From contig JBBRCE010000077.1 of assembly GCA_038205115.1 (NCBI GenBank), positions 1-19,610 on the forward strand: 19,610 nucleotides of DNA, in the 5' to 3' direction. The translations under genes and the position numbers were made by a program. The stretch's first letter is position 1. Every line of letters starts with the position of its first letter. The notes beneath the pieces were generated by a model. The model did no database searches and had not been told where the DNA came from. It saw nothing but the letters and a program-made list of their open reading frames with translations. Below, piece after piece: positions 1 through 8,154 of the stretch. Source of the stretch: JBBRCE01 sp038205115. GTDB taxonomy: Bacteria; Planctomycetota; Planctomycetia; Pirellulales; JBBRCE01.

Positions 1-1
1 G

Positions 2-2170
2 TTGACAAAAACCGGCGAACACGATGCCCACTGGAAAAATGTCGCAGGCGCGGACGGGCGGTTTTCGCCCTCGCATGTCGAAGTACCCATTTTGCAAGGT
101 AGCAAGAAATGGGGCGCGGTGGAAATTTGCTTTCGGCCACTCGACTCAGGGAATTGGTTGTCGTTTATCAGCGACCCGTTTCTCCGCTTGGTGGCATTTG
201 TCACCTGCGCCTCGTTGTTTGCCGTGTGGCTCTATCTGCGACGCATTTTGCAGATGCTCGACCCGGCGGCCGTCATCCCCAAACATGTTCGCGAAACGCT
301 CGACACACTCGCCGAAGGCGTGCTGGTGCTCGATAAAAATCAGCGCATCGTCTTGGCCAACCAGGCATTCTCACGCACGGTCGGCAAAACGGCCGAGCAA
401 CTGCAAGGCCGCCTGGCGCGTGACATCGACTGGACAGAACCGCAAAGCAACAAAAGACCCACGGATCTCCCCTGGGCCAGAGCGCTTGCCGATGGCAATC
501 TGCACAAGGGCAGTATGCTCGGTCTTCGCAACGGCAGCGAAGGTCCACGGACGTTGATGGTCAATTCCACATGCATCAAAGACGATAAAGGCCGCAGCCG
601 CGGCGTACTGGTGACGTTCGATGACGTGACGGCCGTCGAACAGAAAAATCAACAACTCAGTACGATGCTCAGCGAACTGCAAACCTCGCGCGACGAAATT
701 CACCGCCAAAACGCGGATCTGCAAGCCCTGGCATCCCGCGATCCCATGACCGGTTGTTTCAACCGTCGCGCCTTCTTCGAACAATTCGAAACTCATTGGA
801 TCGCCTTCCAACGCTATCAGACGCCCACCTCGTGCATCATGGTGGACGTCGATCATTTTAAGTCCGTCAACGACACGCATGGGCATAGCACCGGCGACCA
901 GGTGCTGCAAAAAGTGGCCGCCGCGCTGCAGGCCGCGGTTCGCGAAGGCGACATCGTCTGTCGTTACGGTGGCGAAGAATTCTGCGTGCTGCTGCCGCAC
1001 CTGGAAATCACAGAAGCCGCGCAAGCCGCCGAACGCTATCGCCGCGCCATCGCCAGTTTGATATTTCCGAATTTAACCATCACCGCCAGCTTGGGCGTTT
1101 CGTCCACCGCCTATGAAGCGGCCAGCCCACAGGAATTGCTGGATCAGGCCGACAAATGTTTGTACGTTGCCAAGCGCAACGGCCGTAACCAAGTGGTGCG
1201 ATACGACGCCGTGCCTGCGGATTTAGTGGTTGATGAAACGAAAGCCTCGCGCACCAGTACGCCCTGCGAGTCCGAACCGGACGTCTCGATTCCGTTTCAT
1301 GCCGTCATCGCGCTGACCTCGGCGCTGGGCTATCGCGACACGCTCACCGCCGAACACAGTCGCCGCGTGGCCGATCTGTGCGTGCTGGCCGCGGCTGGCA
1401 TCATGTCGCAGAGCGAATCCTACGTGTTGGAAGTCGCCGCGCAGTTGCACGATATTGGCAAGCTCGGCGTGCCGGATGCCATTCTGTTAAAACCCGGTCC
1501 GCTGACCACCGAAGAATGGGAAGTGATGGGCACGCACGACCGGATTGGCGTCGAGATCATCTCCGCCGCGTTCTCCAGCCCCGCGCTCACGGCCATCGTG
1601 CGTACGCATCATGCCTGGTTCGGCGGCAATCCGCGCGATCCCAATTTGCCGACGGGCGAGAACATCCCCGTCGGTGCGCGAATCTTAGCCATCGCCGACG
1701 CTTACGACGCCATGGTTTCCGATCGCGTTTATCGCCAGGGTCGCGCGCCGGAGGCTGCGTTCGCCGAGTTGCGCAAGTGCGCTGGCAAGCAGTTCGATCC
1801 GGAGCTTGTCGAACGATTTGTGGCCGTGATCGGCTCGCACGATCAATCGCGAAATTCACCGCGAATGAACGTGTCCAAACAAGCCGCGCTGCGGATTGGC
1901 GTGCAGATCGAACGTCTGGCCGAAGCGCTCGACACGCAGAATCTGCCCGATCTGACCGCCATGGCGGGCCGCCTGGCTGCCACCGCGCAGCGTGAAGGCG
2001 TGCTGGAAATTGCCCAATTGGCCACCGACCTGCAGCGCACGGCCGCCAGCGAAAAAGACCTGCTGGCCGTGGTCGAATTGACGACCGATCTGCTGAAAGT
2101 CTGTCGCTCCACGCAAACCGCTTACCTCAATAGCCAACTGCCGCCGCAGGAAAACCTGGTCTCGGCATAA
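2..2170 (+). CDS. PAS-GGDEF-HD-GYP cyclic-di-GMP signalling protein, 5' end outside window
   Basis: Likely makes and/or breaks cyclic-di-GMP at the inner membrane. Numbered from the first visible TTG (not a convincing start, so the gene probably begins upstream), the order is: a probably extracytoplasmic segment (1-58), one membrane segment (about 60-80), a PAS domain (about 95-210), a short coiled coil, a GGDEF domain (about 245-400), an HD-GYP domain (about 430-615) and a C-terminal helical tail. The active-site loop reads RYGGEEF (321-327), and the RxxD inhibitory site lies just before it (R314, D317), so the cyclase half looks intact. The HD half has HDIGK at 483-487 and a later HH pair, but the GYP signature reads GNP. 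The tail (about 620-705) resembles an Hpt bundle without its histidine. The gene converges on ribonuclease E/G across a shared hairpin. Domain calls are firm; catalytic direction is inferred. Confidence 0.9.
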   Translation: MTKTGEHDAHWKNVAGADGRFSPSHVEVPILQGSKKWGAVEICFRPLDSGNWLSFISDPFLRLVAFVTCASLFAVWLYLRRILQMLDPAAVIPKHVRETLDTLAEGVLVLDKNQRIVLANQAFSRTVGKTAEQLQGRLARDIDWTEPQSNKRPTDLPWARALADGNLHKGSMLGLRNGSEGPRTLMVNSTCIKDDKGRSRGVLVTFDDVTAVEQKNQQLSTMLSELQTSRDEIHRQNADLQALASRDPMTGCFNRRAFFEQFETHWIAFQRYQTPTSCIMVDVDHFKSVNDTHGHSTGDQVLQKVAAALQAAVREGDIVCRYGGEEFCVLLPHLEITEAAQAAERYRRAIASLIFPNLTITASLGVSSTAYEAASPQELLDQADKCLYVAKRNGRNQVVRYDAVPADLVVDETKASRTSTPCESEPDVSIPFHAVIALTSALGYRDTLTAEHSRRVADLCVLAAAGIMSQSESYVLEVAAQLHDIGKLGVPDAILLKPGPLTTEEWEVMGTHDRIGVEIISAAFSSPALTAIVRTHHAWFGGNPRDPNLPTGENIPVGARILAIADAYDAMVSDRVYRQGRAPEAAFAELRKCAGKQFDPELVERFVAVIGSHDQSRNSPRMNVSKQAALRIGVQIERLAEALDTQNLPDLTAMAGRLAATAQREGVLEIAQLATDLQRTAASEKDLLAVVELTTDLLKVCRSTQTAYLNSQLPPQENLVSA

Positions 2171-2198
2171 TCGCGACGGCGACCACCGATCAAGCAAA

Positions 2199-2231
2199 CG
2201 GCCCAGCAGCGCAAACTGCGCCGCTGGGCCG
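2199..2231. terminator. Bidirectional hairpin between convergent genes
   Basis: Arms 2199-2212 and 2218-2231 pair over 13 base pairs with one A/C mismatch (2208/2222), closing a five-base AAACT loop. The hairpin lies 29 bases after the cyclic-di-GMP gene stop and 30 bases beyond the ribonuclease stop, so it could end both transcripts. Neither side has a proper T run; the minus strand continues with a weak TTTGCTT. A bidirectional terminator is the best reading, inferred from position and stem strength. Confidence 0.65.
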
Positions 2232-2261
2232 AGTGTTAACTTTGTGCGTTCCAGACAGTCG

Positions 2262-3917
2262 TTAGCTGGGAAACTTCACTTCGCGATTGTCGGAGTCTTG
2301 GCACTGCACCACCAGATGCTCGGGCGTGGCGCCTTCGCTGGTCAAGATCATGACCGTCATGTGGCCATCGTCTTCCAGCCGCGCCATTTCGCGCCGCTTT
2401 TTGTTGTTCAAATACGTTGCCACTTCATCGCAGACGGTCACGTTGATTTTGGCAACCTCCGCGTGCTGGCTGGCCAGCATCAGCAACCGCATGACTTCAA
2501 TCGCCATACTTTCGGCGGTCTTCACCACGCCGGCCCCCGTGCAGCCCGGACAATCTTTGTAAACGCTGCGTTTGAGGCTCGGTCGAATCCGCTGGCGCGT
2601 CATTTCGATCAAGCCGAACGGACTGGTCCGCAGAATTTTTGTCCGCGCTCGATCGCGCCGCATTGCGTCTTTGAGCGCCCGTTCGACGCCGCGCCGATGA
2701 CGTTCTTTGCGCATATCGATGAAGTCGTTGACGATCACGCCACCCAGATCGCGCAGGCGTAACTGCCGTGCGATTTCCTTGGCGGCCGCGATGTTCATTT
2801 GGTACGCGGTCTCGTCGGCGTTGTCTTGCGCGCGGAAGTTGCCGCTGTTGACGTCGATGGCGACCAGCGCTTCGGTCGGGTCGATGACAATCGAACCGCC
2901 CTGCTTGAGCGGCACCTTACGCTGATGAATCTTGCTGATCTCTTCGTCCAGCCGATATTTATGAAACAGCGGTTCCTTGCCTTCGTACAAGTGCAACCGA
3001 TGCACGTAGCGCGGCATGACGATCTGCAAGAATTCCTTGGCCCGCTCGTAGGCTTGCGGTTCGTCGATGTAAATCGCATCCACGTCGCCCGTGAAGATAT
3101 CGCGAATGGTGCGAATGATCATGTCGCTTTCTTCGTAGATGTCGATCGGCGCCGGAAACTTCTTGATCCGGCGGACGATGACCTTCCACAGACGCAACAA
3201 GTAGGCCAGATCGCGCGACAGCTCTTTTTTGGTGCGTTCCACGCCGGCGGTGCGGACGATGAAGCCCAGACCCTTAGGCGGATGCAACTCGAGCATGATC
3301 TCGCGCAATTTGCGGCGGGCGTCGTCGTCTTCGATCTTGCGCGACACGCCCACCCGGCCCAGCGCCGGCATCAACACCAGGTAGCGTCCCGGAATGCTGA
3401 TGTAAGTTGAAAGCGTGGGGCCTTTGGTGCCGATGCCTTCTTTGATGACCTGCACCAGCAGTTCGTCGCCGCGGCGCAGAATATCTTGGATTGGCGGCTT
3501 GATGCGGGGTCGCGCCCCGATGCGTTGCTTGCGTTGCGCGGCCGGCGCGCGGCGGGCTGGCGCGTCGAAATCTTCGCCGTCGTCGTCCGCCGCCTCGTCG
3601 CCCAAGTCCACGTCATGATCGCGAAACGCGCGTCCGCCGCTGGGCTCGATCGGCTGACGCGGATCGTAACCGCCCTGGCGGAAGTATTGCGGCTCGATGT
3701 CGCTGATGTGCAAAAATCCGTTGCGGCCGACACCAAAATCGACGAACGCCGCTTGGATGCTCGGTTCTAAGTTGACGACCTTGCCTTTGTAAATGTTGCC
3801 GACGTAATTGTCTTGGCTGCTGCGCTCGATATACAGTTCTTCGAGCACGCCATCTTCAACGATGGCAATCCGGCATTCTTCCGGTTGCGAGACATTGATT
3901 AACATTTCCTGCTTCAT
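2262..3917 (-). CDS. rne: Ribonuclease E/G family endoribonuclease
   Basis: Single-strand-specific endoribonuclease for mRNA decay and rRNA/tRNA processing. The ATG at 3917 gives 551 residues beginning MKQEMLINVS, the start I expect for planctomycete members; an upstream TTG extension to 4040 looks unlike protein. Residues 35-185 hold an S1 domain interrupted by an acidic then basic insert (about 82-140). The catalytic aspartates appear as VAIDVNSGN (D355) and VNDFIDM (D398), matching E. coli D303 and D346. The zinc-link CPxCxGxG is present (C456, C459). There is no long disordered C-terminal scaffold of the E. coli RNase E type, so architecture is nearer RNase G; the symbol is therefore a family label. 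It follows the DUF2344 gene by 123 bases on the same strand, so cotranscription is plausible. No strong ribosome binding site is seen. Confidence 0.95.
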   Translation of the reverse strand: MKQEMLINVSQPEECRIAIVEDGVLEELYIERSSQDNYVGNIYKGKVVNLEPSIQAAFVDFGVGRNGFLHISDIEPQYFRQGGYDPRQPIEPSGGRAFRDHDVDLGDEAADDDGEDFDAPARRAPAAQRKQRIGARPRIKPPIQDILRRGDELLVQVIKEGIGTKGPTLSTYISIPGRYLVLMPALGRVGVSRKIEDDDARRKLREIMLELHPPKGLGFIVRTAGVERTKKELSRDLAYLLRLWKVIVRRIKKFPAPIDIYEESDMIIRTIRDIFTGDVDAIYIDEPQAYERAKEFLQIVMPRYVHRLHLYEGKEPLFHKYRLDEEISKIHQRKVPLKQGGSIVIDPTEALVAIDVNSGNFRAQDNADETAYQMNIAAAKEIARQLRLRDLGGVIVNDFIDMRKERHRRGVERALKDAMRRDRARTKILRTSPFGLIEMTRQRIRPSLKRSVYKDCPGCTGAGVVKTAESMAIEVMRLLMLASQHAEVAKINVTVCDEVATYLNNKKRREMARLEDDGHMTVMILTSEGATPEHLVVQCQDSDNREVKFPS

Positions 3918-4040
3918 GACACTGCTTTCTGTATCGGCAAATCCTTGCACCGACCGATGCCTCGTCCACGCCTGACAGCGCGGCATGCAACCCGTCTGGC
4001 CACATGGCCGCCGCTGACCCGAGCGCGTGAGCGTGCGCAA

Positions 4041-4682
4041 TCATGCGTACAACTCCACCGCGGTTCGCGTCAACGCCAGGCCGTGCTGCTCCAAGTCCGC
4101 CGCGCCCAACACGCCGAGAATCTCGCCGGGCCGGACCGTGCCGAGCAGATCGATTCGCAGCCGCATTTGCAGCGTATCGCCAATCAATTGCAGACGGTCG
4201 AGCATCGGGCGGAGATCCAGCGGTTTACGCTCCTCGCGCGCAACCAGCACGCTGGTTTGGCCAAGCAGCCACTCGATACGCTGGGCCAATTCGGTCCTGC
4301 GCTCGGGCGGAACAGGCAACTCGTAACTCAGCAACTCAGCCCGCGCTTGCTTGACTTCGTCGGGCAGCACGTCCAGTTGCGCGATCGTCAGGCCAGGCGG
4401 CGCCTGCGCGGACAATCGCGTTTGGAGTGCGGCACCGTCGGTCATCAGGCTGGTCATTTCAGCGGTGAGTTCCACCTCAACAACTTCTTCCAGCCCGGCC
4501 ACGCCCAGGCTCAAGGCCGAAGGAAAGTGGATGCGGGGCTTGGGCCGAAAACCTTCGCTTTTGGCCAATTGCAAGTTGGCGCGGCGGAACATGCGTTCCC
4601 AAACGCGCGCTAAGTCGCGGTGGCTAATCAAGCGAAGATCGCCAAGTTTGCTGAACCGAATTCTGACGCGGTTTCGAGCCAT
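4041..4682 (-). CDS. DUF2344 (TIGR03936 family) protein
   Basis: A 213-residue protein matching the DUF2344/TIGR03936 family, which is usually fused to or encoded beside a radical-SAM protein (TIGR03960) and often near ribonuclease E/G genes. The start MARNRVRIRFSKLGDLRLIS, the following SHRDLARVWERM stretch and the FRPKPRIHFPSALSLG block are the family's conserved N-terminal features. Molecular function is not established; links to RNA modification or RNA-processing neighbours are inferred from context. Here it stands alone upstream of ribonuclease E/G, and no radical-SAM gene lies beside it in this window. The ATG at 4682 lacks a clear ribosome binding site, and a hairpin sits just upstream on the transcribed strand (about 4691-4717). 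Confidence 0.85.
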   Translation of the reverse strand: MARNRVRIRFSKLGDLRLISHRDLARVWERMFRRANLQLAKSEGFRPKPRIHFPSALSLGVAGLEEVVEVELTAEMTSLMTDGAALQTRLSAQAPPGLTIAQLDVLPDEVKQARAELLSYELPVPPERRTELAQRIEWLLGQTSVLVAREERKPLDLRPMLDRLQLIGDTLQMRLRIDLLGTVRPGEILGVLGAADLEQHGLALTRTAVELYA

Positions 4683-5160
4683 CGGTCTTTGCTCGCCGTC
4701 CTGCCGAAGGACGACGGCTTGCTAAATTCAAAAAAAACGAAACGTGAACTCTTCGTCCATCAGCCCAACCGCCGGCCTTATCGATGGCTGTCGCGCGCCC
4801 GCAACTCAAACTGGGTTGCCATTGGGCGCGAACTTTTCTGCATCGAATTCGCTGGCCGGCAATCGAACCGCCGCCGCTCGCTAGGGAGTCCGGCGACTTA
4901 CGACTTCCTAAAACATTGATTCCCAATCCAAACATCCGACCCTGTCCCGGCGCGAGCGAGATCACATCTCACTCCGACGCCCGTTAGGCCGTTTCTTGCT
5001 GACGGTTACCAATTCTCCCCGAGCTTACGCCACGGGCCGATCTTGCAACGCGTCGCTTCAACCGTGCTTCCGTTTTGCCCCGCTGCCCGTGGTCACTCTG
5101 GCCCGCTGCATTCAGCGCGAGCGCTGCCGCATTCAGCGCGAGCGCTGCCGCCAGCACGAA
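4683..5160. other. Non-coding gap between DUF2344 and enzyme I genes
   Basis: No open frame here reads like protein. On the minus strand, 4691-4717 can fold into a hairpin closed by a TTCG-type loop, about 10 bases before the DUF2344 start codon, and a run of eight T (minus strand) follows the ATTT stretch near 4729-4737. The other end holds the twin repeats listed separately. The gap probably contains the 3' end of the PTS transcript and a promoter for the DUF2344-ribonuclease pair, but no convincing promoter boxes were found. Confidence 0.5.
5109..5150 (-). repeat. Two perfect 21-bp tandem repeats, each a small hairpin
   Basis: Two identical 21-bp units abut at 5109-5129 and 5130-5150, starting ten bases downstream of the enzyme I stop codon. 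Each contains the inverted repeat CAGCGCGAGCGCTG (5113-5126 and 5134-5147), able to form a five-pair stem with a four-base loop. In the enzyme I transcript they would be twin 3' hairpins without a U run. A role in transcript ending or 3' protection is inference. Confidence 0.75.
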
Positions 5161-6903
5161 TTACGTGGCGAGTTCCGGAGCAATCTTCTTCAGTTCCTCT
5201 CGTAGATAATTTTTGATGTCGCGGGCGTTTTCCAACGTCAGCACATGTTGGGCAATCGCCTCGCACTGCGGCACGTTCACCGCTCGACACAAACGCTTGA
5301 TTTCCGGAATGGCTGACGGCGTCACGCTTAACGAACGCAGCCCTAATCCAATCAGCAATTGCGTGTACAGCGGATTGCCGCTCATTTGCCCACACATATT
5401 GCTCGGAATGCCTTTGGCGTTGGCCGCCCGCAAGGTCATGGCAATCAGTTTGAGCACCGAGGGATCGCTGGCGTTGTACAAGCTGGCGACGTCTTTGTTG
5501 CCGCGGTCCACCGCCAGGGTGTATTGGATCAGATCGTTGGTGCCGATGCTGACAAAATCCACCGTTTCCAGAAAATGATCGATCATCATCACCGCGGCTG
5601 GCACCTCGACCATCATGCCCACCAGCAATTCGCGATTGAACGGAATCCGATTTTCTTCCAGATCCTCCATCACGTCTTGCAGGATCATTTTCGCCTGCCG
5701 GAATTCCATCACGGTGCTGATTAGCGGAAACATCACCCGCACGTCACCGTGTGCGCTGGCCCGCAAAATGGCGCGCAACTGGGTGCGAAACAACGGAAGA
5801 TTCCGCAGCGACAACCGCACGCTGCGCAAGCCCAGCGCCGGATTTCGCTCGTCTTCCGGCTTAGGCAGATTGTTCATTTTGTCCGCGCCCAAATCCAACG
5901 TGCGAATCGTGACCGGCCGGCCTGGCATGGCCTGCACCACGCGCATGTAGGCGTCCAAATGCGTTTCTTCGGTGGGCTCGACGACCGCGCCTAGGTACAG
6001 GAATTCCGTGCGATACAGGCCGATGCCGTCGGCGCCGCGCTCGACGCAATGATCCACTTCGGGCGGAAATTCAATGTTGCCCAACAACATGACCCGTTGG
6101 CCGTCGGCGGTTTCCGCCGGCAGGTCGCGGAGCGTGTTGAGCCGTTCGACGCGCGTCCGCTTCTGCTCGACTTCATGCCGGTAGCGGGCGATGGTTTCTT
6201 CGTCGGGCTGCAAAATCACCACGCCGCTGTTGCCGTCGATGATCACCAGATCGCCGCCGGAAACATCGCTCAGAAATTTGCCGGTGCCCACAATAGCCGG
6301 AATTTCCAGACCTTCGGCCACAATGGCGGTGTGGCTGCCCGGTCCGCCAATTTCGGTGACAAAGCCGCGGACGAATTCGCGATTCAGATTGGCCGTTTCG
6401 CTCACGGTCAAATTGTGCGCCAGTACAACCACCGGCGAGGTCAGGTGCGAAAGTTCTTCGCGCCGCCGCCCGAGCAGATTCCGCAGCAATCGCTTTTCGA
6501 TATCGAAAATATCATTGGCCCGCTCGGCCAGGTAACTGCTCTCGACGGTCTGAAACACCTTGGCATAGCGCCGCAGCGTGCGGCTCACGGCATATTCGGG
6601 CGCGTAGTGTCGCTCGCGAATCATGCCTTCCAGTTCGTTGCGCAGACGCGGATCGCGCAACATTTGCAGATGGGCATTGAAGATGGCCGCATATTCGTCG
6701 CCCAACTCGCGGCGAATGGCGTCGCGATTGTGCTCGATTTCGCCGCCGGCCGATTCGATGGCCAGCGTCAACCGCTGAATCTCCTCGTCCACGGCATCGC
6801 GCGCGACAAACCGCCGCGGGATCCGAAATCCCTCGGTGTCCATCACCAGCGCTTCGCCAATGGCTACGCCAGGCGAAACCGCGATGCCTTGTAATCGCTG
6901 CAT
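5161..6903 (-). CDS. ptsI: Phosphoenolpyruvate-protein phosphotransferase (PTS enzyme I)
   Basis: Takes phosphate from phosphoenolpyruvate and passes it to HPr, the first step of the PTS phosphorelay, in the cytoplasm. The 580 residues match ordinary enzyme I length, with no N-terminal GAF domain as in PtsP. The phosphorylated histidine lies in GGPGSHTAIVAEG (H191). The PEP-binding half shows TLDLGADK (336-342), the VEVPA block (432-436) and SIGTNDLIQYTLAVDRGN (452-469). The catalytic cysteine is in SNMCGQMSGNP (C504); the residue two after it is Q where E. coli has E, which I recall as usual in planctomycetes. The ATG at 6903 has no clear ribosome binding site. It is last in a same-strand series hpf-EIIA-HPr-enzyme I, after a repeat-filled 146-base gap. 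Confidence 0.96.
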   Translation of the reverse strand: MQRLQGIAVSPGVAIGEALVMDTEGFRIPRRFVARDAVDEEIQRLTLAIESAGGEIEHNRDAIRRELGDEYAAIFNAHLQMLRDPRLRNELEGMIRERHYAPEYAVSRTLRRYAKVFQTVESSYLAERANDIFDIEKRLLRNLLGRRREELSHLTSPVVVLAHNLTVSETANLNREFVRGFVTEIGGPGSHTAIVAEGLEIPAIVGTGKFLSDVSGGDLVIIDGNSGVVILQPDEETIARYRHEVEQKRTRVERLNTLRDLPAETADGQRVMLLGNIEFPPEVDHCVERGADGIGLYRTEFLYLGAVVEPTEETHLDAYMRVVQAMPGRPVTIRTLDLGADKMNNLPKPEDERNPALGLRSVRLSLRNLPLFRTQLRAILRASAHGDVRVMFPLISTVMEFRQAKMILQDVMEDLEENRIPFNRELLVGMMVEVPAAVMMIDHFLETVDFVSIGTNDLIQYTLAVDRGNKDVASLYNASDPSVLKLIAMTLRAANAKGIPSNMCGQMSGNPLYTQLLIGLGLRSLSVTPSAIPEIKRLCRAVNVPQCEAIAQHVLTLENARDIKNYLREELKKIAPELAT

Positions 6904-6959
6904 GTCGTTTGAGGCCGCGGAAGAATGTTTTCGAAACGCAATAGGGCCTGTGGCCAGGA

Positions 6960-7059
6960 GCCGTTAGCAGATAGCGATGGGCCACCGCGGGAATTCGCTC
7001 CCCGTGGCCAATTGCTAATGGCTAACCGCCGGTGGCCAATTGCAAATGGCTAACCGCCG
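6960..7059. repeat. Inverted plus tandem repeat cassette between HPr and enzyme I genes
   Basis: Two 28-bp units (7004-7031 and 7032-7059) are identical except for one base (T versus A in GCTAATGG/GCAAATGG). A third degenerate copy lies inverted at 6960-6985, matching the first unit at about 20 of 26 positions, so 6960-6985 and 7004-7029 can fold into a long stem with an 18-base loop. The second unit overlaps the HPr stop codon and last three codons. It may be a dispersed planctomycete repeat or an mRNA processing/attenuation structure; the sequence alone cannot decide. Confidence 0.75.
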
Positions 7060-7364
7060 CCCACTTCGCCCTCGCGGTGCGATTCTTTTTCCGGAAACCC
7101 CTGCGCAAAAAGTTCAGCGAGCGCATCGACGGCCACTTGAGCATCCGGACCATCCGCCTCCACAGTCAACTCGGTTCCTTTCTCGGCAAACAGCGTGAGA
7201 ATATCCCAAATGCTCTTGGCGTCCACGCGCGTGTTTTGCTTGATCAGGCCAACTTGCGTCGATGAAAAGCGGCTAGCAGTCCGCACGATCATGTCCGCGG
7301 GTCGGGCGTGCAGCCCTTGCGCGTTGACCACAACGACCGTTCGAGTTGCCTTGCTGTTTTCCAT
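7050..7364 (-). CDS. ptsH: HPr phosphocarrier protein
   Basis: Small phosphocarrier that receives phosphate from enzyme I on a histidine and passes it to EIIA proteins. From the ATG at 7364 it has 104 residues; the motif NAQGLHARPAD places the phosphohistidine at H19. The regulatory serine region reads RVDAKSIWDILTL with S51 at the position phosphorylated by HPr kinase in other bacteria, so dual control is possible, although no HPr kinase gene is in the window. A TTG four codons upstream (7376) is a weaker start. The tail (about 90-104, rich in E and G) runs past the usual 85-90 residue HPr length and its last codons lie in the 28-bp repeat, suggesting the repeat has supplied or reshaped the C-terminus. 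It sits between the EIIA and enzyme I genes. Confidence 0.94.
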   Translation of the reverse strand: MENSKATRTVVVVNAQGLHARPADMIVRTASRFSSTQVGLIKQNTRVDAKSIWDILTLFAEKGTELTVEADGPDAQVAVDALAELFAQGFPEKESHREGEVGGG

Positions 7365-7403
7365 CGATACGACCAACCACGTTGAAACCCAAACTTAAGA
7401 ATG

Positions 7404-7425
7404 ACGCTGAAACGCAGCGTTTTTT
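7404..7425 (+). terminator. Terminator-like hairpin facing against the PTS genes
   Basis: On the plus strand ACGCTG (7404-7409) and CAGCGT (7415-7420) form a six-pair stem around a five-base loop, followed at once by six T (7420-7425): the textbook form of an intrinsic terminator. It lies in the 214-base gap between EIIA and HPr, whose genes are on the other strand, so it would stop antisense transcription. On the minus strand it is a hairpin preceded by A residues, about 40 bases before the HPr start. Confidence 0.5.
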
Positions 7426-7578
7426 CGAGATTTCCGTCAAAAACTCACCGCAATCCATCAGCGGCTTCGCGCAACGGACAACCGCCTGCCGCACGCTGGC
7501 GCCGAGCTGGTTGCCGCCAACCACCGCCGGCAAGCCAAAAAATCGTCACTAATCGCCCTCACGTCAGCAGCCACACCA

Positions 7579-8055
7579 CTACGCGCCAAACTGGTTTTGG
7601 TCGGCTTCTTCCAGCAACTGCTTGATGTCCGCCGGCGTTTTGGCTTGCTTCAAAAACTTGCAAAACGTATCGTCGCGCAATTGGCGTGAGATATTTTCCA
7701 GCGCCCGCAAATGTTCGCCCGGCCGATCCGGCGGCGAAATCAGCAAGAAAAACAACTGCACGCGTTCGCCGTCCAGGCTGTTGAAATCGACGCCTTCATG
7801 GCTCACCGCCACGGTGCCAACCAGGCGGTCGACGCTGGGGTGTTTGGTATGCGGAACAGCCACGCCACGGCCGATGCCGGTGCTGCCAAGCTCTTCGCGC
7901 TTGAGAATGGCCTTAACGATGCTCTCGACCTCGCCGGCGGCAATCTTACCGGAATTCAGCAACGATTGCGTGACTTCGCGAATCACGCCTTCTTTGCTGT
8001 CGGCCGCCAGTTGGGCCGAAATCGCCTCGAAACAGATGAAATCGGCAAACTTCAT
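7579..8055 (-). CDS. ptsN: PTS EIIA protein, fructose/nitrogen (PtsN-like) type
   Basis: Accepts phosphate from HPr; with no permease domain attached or nearby it is probably regulatory rather than a sugar importer. From the ATG at 8055 there are 158 residues, the usual length for a free-standing EIIA of this family. The active histidine is in GRGVAVPHTKHPSVD (H69), matching the VAxPH motif. Other family marks are the N-terminal EAISAQL stretch, the LFFLLISPPDRPGEHLR block and the C-terminal helix region. The start is supported by AAGGA about ten bases upstream; the longer frame to 8139 adds residues that look non-coding. It lies 99 bases after hpf. Calling it ptsN follows the hpf neighbourhood seen in other phyla; substrate or target is unknown. 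Confidence 0.92.
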   Translation of the reverse strand: MKFADFICFEAISAQLAADSKEGVIREVTQSLLNSGKIAAGEVESIVKAILKREELGSTGIGRGVAVPHTKHPSVDRLVGTVAVSHEGVDFNSLDGERVQLFFLLISPPDRPGEHLRALENISRQLRDDTFCKFLKQAKTPADIKQLLEEADQNQFGA

Positions 8056-8154
8056 GAAACGTCGATCCTTTCTCTCGGTACACCCGCCGGCTGGCAGAGT
8101 CGAAGGCCAATCGGACGGGCCATCGAAAAACGCCAGCAACCGCGCGGGATGGTG

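Noticed and set aside
3918..4040. N-terminal extension of ribonuclease E/G to a TTG near 4040
   Set aside because: The added residues look non-coding and the family start MKQEMLINVS is at 3917.
4624..4965. Minus-strand frame of 113 codons upstream of the DUF2344 gene
   Set aside because: Overlaps the DUF2344 start in another frame and has no protein-like features.
6049..6894. Plus-strand frame of 281 codons opposite enzyme I
   Set aside because: Antisense shadow of the conserved N-terminal half of enzyme I.
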